Below are positions 56,591 through 64,000 of a stretch of DNA of 64,000 nucleotides, in pieces; position 1 is the stretch's first letter, and every line of letters begins with the position of its first letter. Under the pieces are notes generated by a model. The model searched no databases. It saw only the letters and a list, made by a program, of their open reading frames with translations, and was not told where the DNA came from. The stretch is from the NCBI RefSeq assembly GCF_963678635.1, contig NW_026970991.1, positions 82,994 through 146,993 on the forward strand, read 5' to 3'. The translations under genes were made by a program, and so were the position numbers. This DNA is from Symsagittifera roscoffensis. Its lineage: Eukaryota > Xenacoelomorpha > Acoela > Convolutidae.

Positions 56591-57018
56591 GCCCTGCCTT
56601 GTGTGTTTGGCAAATACCACCTCGCCTACTGTATTTGTTCGAAGTCCGACTCCTCTAAGTCTGATCTGTTTAGGGTCCTTTGTATCATCCTGGTTCTTTG
56701 AAACGTTGTTGTTACTTCTTCTCTCAATGTATTGATGTTATTTCGCTCCTGAATCCTGACCATCTTTTTTTCTTTTCCGCTTTTTTCCAATTCGCCTGAG
56801 TGCATTTTGCCTGATTTGTGATTTTAAAAATTTCTGGTTTTTTCTAATGATTGAACCGACTGTATCCGCTGACGATTTTGAGATAAACTGATTTTTGGAT
56901 TTTCACGTTTTTCTCGTTGAAACGAACGCGAATCTTCATTTCTTTCGTTCCGGTCGTGCTTTGTCCGTTTTGGACCGTTTTGGTTGCCATAGCAACGGGT
57001 AGATGACGTGTTCTTACT

Positions 57019-57944
57019 CTACGCATTTTGATCAAATCTAGAATATTCTAGAAAGTTTTCGTTCCGGTCGAGCCTATCCTGATCATTTAGTCGACTGTTT
57101 AAACAGTTGAGAGCTTTATGGAAACTTTCAATTGATGTAACTACGAATTTCTCATCCAACACTGACTCCGGCCAAGGTTCACCCTTTGGATTTCGAGAAA
57201 GATAATCTACTATACCCATATCTTTCCCTGGCAGATGAAGAACCTTAAATTGATAGGGTAATAGTCTGTCTACCCATCTAGTTAATCTAGATTGGTACGT
57301 TTTATTTGATTTGTTTTCATCCAAAGCAGAAACCAGCGCTTTGTGATCTGTAGCTATCACGAATTCCTTACCTAATAAGTAGTGTTTAAATCGATCAACC
57401 GACCATACAACTGCAAGCAGTTCGAGCTCATTTGTGGAATGTTTTTTTCTTGTGTGTTTAAGTATCTGGAAGCGAATGCGATTGGTATCCACTCTCCCTC
57501 AACGTTTTGTTGTTCTAGCGATGCGCCCAGCCCACTGTGACTGGCATCACATTTCACCCTAGTATCTAGACTGGGGTCATAATAATGAATTTTTGTTATA
57601 TTCGCAACCGCTGCTTTTATTGACTCGAATATTTCCGAATGTTCTTCTTTCCATTCGAATTTTTTTACTTGAATTTTTACACTTTTGAGTTTCTTTTTCT
57701 CATTTTCCTCGCGTAATAGTGGTCTCAATTTTTCTGTTAGCGTAGCCGCATTTGGGATTAACTTGGCCAGATGGTTTATACTACCCAGAACTGATCTAAG
57801 TTGTTTCAGTGATGTTGGCGGGCTAAGTTTTAATATCGCTTCGGTTTTTGTTATTTTAGGAGAAATTCCGTCCAACGATAACTTATACCCCAACCAATTC
57901 AACTCCTGTTGAAAAAATTCACATTTCGACAGTTTTAATGCCAA
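57019..57944 (-). pseudogene. RT C-terminus and RNase H of the partial element
   Basis: LKLSKCEFFQQELNWLGYKL and LKQLRSVLGSINHLAKLIPN (RT connection) lead to RVKCDASHSGLGASLEQQN, WIPIAFASRYLNTQEK, then in a shifted frame ELELLAVVWSVDRFKHYLLG, VIATDHKALV and GIVDYLSRNPKG. The two frames overlap at 57372-57492, marking an indel near 57450. All RNase H catalytic positions are recognisable. After FDQNA the frame stops. Confidence 0.8.
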
Positions 57945-57950
57945 TTCTCT

Positions 57951-59303
57951 TTATCTAATTTTTTTTGTATGTTCTTGTTCACTCCCTTTTGATACAATGA
58001 GTATGTCATCAAGAAAACAGAATGTATTTTCCTCATGCTTTAATGTTCTGTCCATAGCTTTTTGGAACTCTGCTGGCATGTCTGCCAAACCATAAAATCC
58101 GGTCAGAAATCTGTAAGTACCTGTGGTTTGCCCACCTATGATGTTGAAATTGCATTGTTTCGCTGTCTCTGCAGTCAGCTCAAGTTGACTGTACGCGTAC
58201 TTCAAATCTAGTACTGAGAAATACAGTTTACCGCTTGTGTTTGCTGTGACAATTTGGCTAACACCATCTAACAATTCGTCCACATTTGGCATTTGATACT
58301 TATTTTTAAACAACTGTCTATTAATGGGTTTTGCATCTAGCGCCAATTTTATGGAATCATCTTTTTTCACTGTTATTACAATAGGTGCTATAAAGCAATC
58401 ACTAGTGCATTTGTCTAGTCGTTCTATATGCCCTTCTTTTAACAATTTTTTCATTTCCTCGTACACTTTCTCCTGTATGTGTATCGGAATGCGTCTCCCC
58501 TTTTCTTGTAAAGGACAGAGTGGGTATTTGAACTTTGTGCTGACCACATGGTTTTTTGAACACCCTTGACGATCAAAAAGATTCTTAAATTTACTGTAAA
58601 ATTTGTTTTTCCAACCTTCTGACTGTTCGCACAGTAAGACATCAAACCTCGTCTTTTCTTTTGGTGCCAACTTCTGTGTTGTGTGTATTCCCACTTTGCT
58701 CTGTAAATCCAGCCCCAAAATACACCGTGTGCGTCTTTCTGTGATTAGGAACGATGCTCCCACCACTTCCCACCCCGCCGAACGGATGTTCGTGGTGATT
58801 GAACCCAGTATGTTTATCGGCTGTTTGTTATAGTCTACAAATTTTGTAGTCAGATTGAGATTTTCCCGTGGGATGAACTTGGTTTTTTTCGAAGATTCTA
58901 AGATCGTCTTTGCAGTCGCCCAGTTCAAGAAAGATACTGGACTACCCGTATCGATAGTCATATTTATGATCTGATGATCGATTCTCACCAGAGCTTTTAG
59001 TGACCTTATTTGTTTCGATTGAGTATTTCGTCTAATGTCAACCTTCTGTACATCCTTTCTGTACTTTTCGGTTTCTTTGTTTTTGTTTGATTGCTGTTTT
59101 ATATATTCATCTATTTTTTCCAGCGAAGACAGTTCTGATTCAACAGACATAATTTCGAACTCCTCACACGATTCGAATGACTGAATCAAATTAGACTCTT
59201 CATCTGAGCTTGATGATTTTTCTGCAATCTCATTCACTTGTTGTGATTTACAAATTTTTGCGAAGTGATTCGGTTTAGAACAATTTTTACATGTCTTGCC
59301 CAT
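57951..59303 (-). CDS. Zinc knuckle, protease and RT of the partial element (continuous frame)
   Basis: 450 codons without a stop. It opens with CKNCSKPNHFAKIC (zinc knuckle), then an acidic Ser-rich spacer, NMTIDTGSPVSFLN (protease site), VKKDDSIKLALDAKPINRQL, YFSVLDLKYAYSQLEL, GTYRFLTGFYGLADM and FCFLDDILIVSKGS (FLDD catalytic box). Knuckle and protease share one frame here. That shows gag and pol were a single polyprotein in this lineage, against which the TAA in the 6.9-kb element can be judged. A frameshift near 57950 ends it. Confidence 0.85.
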   Translation of the reverse strand: MGKTCKNCSKPNHFAKICKSQQVNEIAEKSSSSDEESNLIQSFESCEEFEIMSVESELSSLEKIDEYIKQQSNKNKETEKYRKDVQKVDIRRNTQSKQIRSLKALVRIDHQIINMTIDTGSPVSFLNWATAKTILESSKKTKFIPRENLNLTTKFVDYNKQPINILGSITTNIRSAGWEVVGASFLITERRTRCILGLDLQSKVGIHTTQKLAPKEKTRFDVLLCEQSEGWKNKFYSKFKNLFDRQGCSKNHVVSTKFKYPLCPLQEKGRRIPIHIQEKVYEEMKKLLKEGHIERLDKCTSDCFIAPIVITVKKDDSIKLALDAKPINRQLFKNKYQMPNVDELLDGVSQIVTANTSGKLYFSVLDLKYAYSQLELTAETAKQCNFNIIGGQTTGTYRFLTGFYGLADMPAEFQKAMDRTLKHEENTFCFLDDILIVSKGSEQEHTKKIR

Positions 59304-60304
59304 GGCCGGGCATTTCTTCAGATGTCCTTCTCCGAATATTCGACCACATCGCGTACACGTCTTTGAGTCTGAAAATTTCTCCCCTCCATTCTGTCTGTAA
59401 GTTTTTTCCTGTACCCATTGTTTGGTTGTCTCCTTCCGCTAGCATTTTTGTTGCCGATACTCATTATGGGTTCTTGTTTTATCTTCGCTGCTCCATTTAC
59501 CTGAACTGTACTTGCAGTCGTTGCATTAGTTTTCTGAAACGCCTGAGTTGTCTGTTTACTTTGTTCAAACTTTAACACTCTTTTCAGTACTTCTTCTGGT
59601 GAAAATGTTTCAAGTGTTTATGTGTCTTGTAATACCACGTTCTTCATTTTCGAGATGAATAGGTCCCGCACTAATTGATCCTCGCGTGTTCCTAGCTCAG
59701 CTTTAGCTGCTTGAGCAGTTAATGCTGCATGAAATGCCTCGAGTGTTTTCCCAGTTTCCTGTGATCGATTAAATAGTTTATAACGTTCATATGTAACACT
59801 CTGTGATTTATCAAATGATACTTTCGCCAATGCCACCATCTCTCGAAATTCTAACTTTGACACTTCCACATGTGGATTCTTCTGAACGAATTTCTTCTTG
59901 CCTTCTGTGCCCAACGCCAAGAATAGTCTGGAAGCGACTCTTTTCTGTACCTCATTGTAGTATACGTTGTGACCAACCTTTGGTCCTCTAGCTCTTCTTT
60001 CTTCATTTTCCAGGTTAATTTTGTCCCGGGCTAGTTGGTCTCTGGCTTCTCTATCTGCAATCGCCTGTGGATTTTCGTGTTCCCTTGGGGTTTCTGGTCT
60101 TGGTAACTGTTCCAACAGAACTTCTTTTGGTTCTTGTAACAAAAGTTCCGGGTCGACGCTCTCCTTCACGGTCACTGCCAAGAAAAATTGATCTAACCAT
60201 ATCCTAAAGTTCCAAGGAGGGTCGGAGTTCGCGGTTGTCCAAAATACCGGAATCCCCATATCCGTTCTGTTGTCTTGGGACAGAAATCCTGCTGGCTGCG
60301 CCAT
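59304..60304 (-). pseudogene. gag of the partial element
   Basis: Starts with a true ATG at 60304 (MAQPAGFLSQDNRTD, then GIPVFWTTANSDPPW). The capsid contains RRARGPKVGHNVYYNEVQKR and LGTEGKKKFVQKNP, matching the 6.9-kb element's gag. A TAA at 59618-59620 interrupts it; the same frame resumes to about 59318. A one-base shift near 59370 then leads into TCTRCGRIFGEGHLKKC, the first zinc knuckle. Confidence 0.8.
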
Positions 60305-60379
60305 GTGATAACTATTAGTTTAATGCAAGTTATTATAAAACCGAATGAGTAAAACGTTTAATTTAAACTGATAACTTGT

Positions 60380-60561
60380 CTTGGTTTTAGATTAGAGATC
60401 ATGACTATCTTTTCATGTGTCTCCTAGAACAGCAACGTCCGAAATGACTATTGCGTTTGGCCTGCATGAATGGCCTTGAATAATAATAACAATACATAAC
60501 AGAATAATTAATAGCACTATTCTCCAAGGTTACTGTGGTAGCAGTACTACACGGTACTACA
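60380..60561 (-). repeat. Candidate 5' LTR of the partial element
   Basis: On the minus strand TGTAGTACCGTGTAGTACTG begins a segment that ends somewhere before gag. It resembles the TGTGGTGTGG start of the 6.9-kb element's LTR. Without a second copy the end cannot be set. Confidence 0.35.
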
Positions 60562-63500
60562 GACTCATTGAAAACCAAATCAAGACTTATGAACAATATA
60601 AAAAATCTAATACTCAATTCCAGTGTAAACCTTGCGTGTTACGTGATTGAGTTTCCAGAAAACTATTGAATATTTGAAAAATTTGAATCAAGAGCCGTTT
60701 TCTTTGTGTTTAAAAATTACTTTAGTAAATTACTTCATCTTTAACCAAATACATCTTTTTAAATTGTTTTGTTTTCGATCTTTAAAAATTCAAGTTCAGT
60801 GATTTCAATCACCTTGCTATACTGGTCATTTTTTCCTTCAAGTGTCTCTGAACTTTCTTCTGGACTGTAAAAAAATAATTCTTGTAAGCATGCATGTTGA
60901 TTTCAGTTAATTTTCAGTAACTTTTCAAAATAGTTTTCTACACAAACTCTTTTCATTTTTTGAAGTAGCTTGGAGGAGGTTTTTTCTTTGCGATGAAGTT
61001 GATTTTGTTCTACTCGAACCTAGGTGATGATTTAGGCGTAATTTTGTGTTAGATGAAGTGTACGGAAGTGTTAGACGCAATATATCAATTTTGCATTTCT
61101 CTTTCAAAGTTTTCTTTTTAAAATACAAAAAAAGTTTTAGGGTAATAATTTTCCTGGTATATTTTTCAAACTTAAAATTTATTACCCTTAAATGTTCATT
61201 AAAACATCCATTGCCTATTGAATCCCATGGTTGTTGTTGTCTTTTGCCAAGTTTCCTGACTTCCTAGTGGTCTGGCCAGTAGCTTGAATGATTCGTTAAA
61301 CGACTGAATAGATGGCGAAGAATTTAAAATTTTACAGCCGTCAACATTGGGATTTTGGCAATTTCTCATTAATTTTACTCGCGTAATGAACTACTTTACT
61401 AACTTATTTAATTTTCCAGTATAGCTAAAAGTAAACGTATTATTTTCTAGAGTATTCTATAGAAGTTGTATCAATCAGTTGCAATGCCAATAAAAAACGA
61501 ATTTCTTGGAAAGTCGAAAACCATTCAAAAAATTCGTTTTCAAGCAACATTTTAAACACAGACATGAGAAAAAGTTGTTGGTATGGTTCAATTTGTTAAT
61601 TAAAGCTGTACTTGAATTTTCCAAACAATTTAAATAGCTAATGTATTTTCAGGCTTTTTAATCGATGATTGATAAATGTTTTAGTTGTAAATTATTTACT
61701 CAATGAATAAGTCACCAATGAATACTGAAAATGAGAGAATGAACAGTGATCAGATTTATTTTCATGAAAGTTCTGGAACAATCTAGAACAATTTATGACT
61801 CAATTGAAAACTTTTTGAGCAATCGAGAATATTTTGCTGTTGCTCCTTCCCCTACACGGGGTTAGGCTTGTTTTACTACTTACTACTGCCATCAATTTCT
61901 ATCAGAGTTTTCCCGAGCCATCAAAACTTATTGGTTTGTTTGTATTATTGGATTGTTTTTCAGCATGAGCTTTTTTAGTATTTTATCATAAAGCATTGAT
62001 TAAATCTTATCCAGTTAACTTGAAATAAAATAGGGGCAAAACAAACTCAGAAAACTATCTAGGCGAACTAAGCCAAAATGTATATCAGAAGGTGTTTTTT
62101 TGCTCGATCTTTCTGAAATCTTTTTTTTTTTTTTGACATTCATCGAATATGAAACTGCTACTGAATAATTTTTTTTCAAATTTTTTTTCGCCTGGATTCA
62201 GCGATCATATCAAACCAGAATTTACCTTCTTTTCCCATTATAAACTTATTTAACAGATTCACTTGAATCGTTTTACTTTTGGTTCAAATGAAATCAAAAG
62301 TCAGATTTGAATTCGCGCATGTGGCGATGAAGTAATGCACTTGACTATAAAAACAAAAGCCAATGGATCGAATGCGGCCAGGATTTTTTGTAAGCGGAAA
62401 ATTGTCAGCGCGTCAAAAAGTCTTTGCCTGACTTATGTTTGTCAGCTTTTTTGTCTGGTTAATTCCCGCATTACAAAATTTCTTTGAAATTTGGGAAGTT
62501 TTCACTCGAGTTCGAAAACATGATTTTCATTAAAATAAATAAAAGTTGTTTTTAAAGGAGTGTTCAGTGCGTTTAGTGGAGTGGGAACACACATGCCTGA
62601 GACGACAACTCCCAGAAGTTCGATTTGAATCGGGACTTGTTTTTGGTCGAAACTGAAAATTTTAGAATGTTCTAGACTTTCGTGTCTGCTAATTCGTGTC
62701 TGGCTTAGGTCTCGGAGAAAATTTCGGTTTTCGATATTCTTTGAGCATATCGAAAGCTCTTTGTAAAAATCAGTGGTGCACATATTTATTTTCAGGAAGT
62801 TTGTTTTCTTATGCATTTTTATAACGTTTTTTTTATGATTAAAAAAAACTATTTGGAAGGATTTTTGTTTAAACTTTGATTAGTTTTTTTCTTTTGCTGG
62901 CAATACATAAGCATAGTTATACAGTTTTGTATCTCAAGTTATGCGAAGGGAAGTATTTGTTATTGTGGATTCTTTTGAAATTTTTTCGGCATCCTGTCAA
63001 TGCTTATTCTTCTTTTAGTATTTTTTTTTCATTCACTTGTACTCGTTAATTACGCAACATTTAAGCTTTGTCCTAGGAAATGCTTTTTTGAAAACCATTA
63101 GGGATGAAATTCTGACTGTTCAATAAAATTATTCGATACACAGTTGGTCCAATATTATGTTATTCGCCGTGATAGTTGCAAAAATTTTTCCTCATTTTTT
63201 GATAGTTTCATGATCACAACGGAAAATTCAAGGCTTCTTCGTCCTGCTACAAACAGTTTTTCTGTTTTTTATTTGCATTCATTGTTTGAGATAGCGGCAA
63301 CAGTTTCCGGTAAAGAAAGATAACCTTAAAACTGCTCTGAAGACGTAAGTGTGGGGCGCGACACTGGCTATCTACAAAGTTTTATGCAGTTCGTTTGACG
63401 TATTTTTTCTCTTGAACAAGAGTTTGCGATATTACAGTGATTAACGTGCTATAAGTTTTACAGAATTTTTGCATGACTATTGGTAACTTGACATTATGAG

Positions 63501-64000
63501 AAATGTTTGCTTATGGAAGCCGACTATTTTCAGAAAAAAAATCAATTTTTTTTAAATTTTGGTGCACTCGTTTTGATTCTTTTCCCTTGCGAAGATGCTA
63601 AAAATTTATATGTATATTGACGTATTTCGTTGGTTTATTCAAACCTTTATTTCGTCTTCAAAATCTTCTTTAATCCATATTCAAGGCAATTCTGGTGAAT
63701 ATCCAGTCATGAAAGTATGGTATACTCGTGAAGTCCGCTTGACCTTTGCAGTGTATCAGAGGGCTCTCATCTTTTAAAGTCGGCGTTGCTATTCCCAGGA
63801 GACACAACGGCTTAAGAGTAACACAATTCCTGAGAAACAACGGACTGCCGTTGTCATTGTAACATAATCCAGAATCTTTGACAGTACTCTCTGTACATAG
63901 AAGATTTGTTGGACAAACGTCAATCTTCAGCCAAGAATTAATTATCTGAAATGGAGATGTTTTCAGGATTATTTCGCGAAGAGAGTGAACCGATGCGATG
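60562..64000. other. Anonymous AT-rich DNA
   Basis: No coding region, RNA gene or clear repeat could be supported. Open frames (for example 62502-62816 minus, 63595-63777 plus) have no recognisable domain. Confidence 0.5.

Larger units (their letters stand above)
56440..60561 (-). mobile_element. Partial Ty3/gypsy-type element lacking integrase
   Basis: The minus strand carries gag, zinc knuckle, protease, RT and RNase H, all related to the 6.9-kb element. It then passes into a basic Asn/Arg-rich region and unrecognised sequence without an integrase. A candidate 5' LTR starts TGTAGTACCGTG at 60561; no second LTR was found. The left boundary is approximate. Damage: TAA at 59618 and frameshifts near 59370, 57950 and 57450. 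Confidence 0.75.

Noticed and set aside
62502..62816. 104-codon minus-strand open frame
   Set aside because: No domain, no splice or regulatory context and no similarity to any other part of the window.

Overview
The window is AT-rich eukaryotic nuclear DNA, almost certainly from an invertebrate animal. Its one host-like gene has GT-AG introns, and most of the rest is decayed Ty3/gypsy-type LTR retrotransposons, traces of virus-like DNA transposons, short dispersed repeats and microsatellites. Nothing in the sequence fixes the phylum. There are no bacterial operons, no rRNA and no CRISPR array, and I found no convincing tRNA.

Layout. 1-8.6 kb: repeat-rich DNA without genes, with a (TATC)n tract and a small transposon-like repeat (4149-6195) in a tandem array of period about 788 bp. 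8.64-14.16 kb: one multi-exon gene on the + strand for a tandem CCCH zinc-finger protein of the TIS11/TTP type. Two 3' ends fit by splice phase: a seven-finger form (exons 1-5, 338 aa) and a five-finger form with a Pro/Gln/Ser-rich tail (exons 1-4, 6 and 7, 400 aa). 14.2-20.9 kb: mostly anonymous DNA, with a faint integrase-like remnant near 18.4 kb and a diverged LTR at 19.2-19.5 kb on the minus strand.

20895-37118: a very large (16.2 kb) LTR element with 409-bp LTRs, a CTTA target duplication, gag-like frames, RNase H, an integrase and a broken envelope-glycoprotein-like frame. The reverse transcriptase catalytic core is absent. The 3' half carries large internal duplications. 37755-44661: a 6.9-kb Ty3/gypsy element on the minus strand with 207-bp LTRs about 98% identical. 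It is nearly complete but has a lost gag start codon, one nonsense codon and several frameshifts. 45.4-48.5 kb and 55.3-56.0 kb: fragments that look like a Polinton/Maverick-type DNA polymerase B. They are separated by a third, heavily decayed gypsy element (48563-about 54211, + strand) that probably inserted into them. 56.4-60.6 kb: a fourth gypsy element on the minus strand (gag, protease, RT and RNase H, no integrase). 60.6-64 kb: no recognisable gene.

The strongest points for follow-up are the giant envelope-bearing element with its internally duplicated module, the alternative 3' exons and finger remnants of the CCCH gene, and the nesting of a gypsy element in a Polinton-like polymerase. 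All calls come from reading the sequence by eye; no alignment or database search was run.
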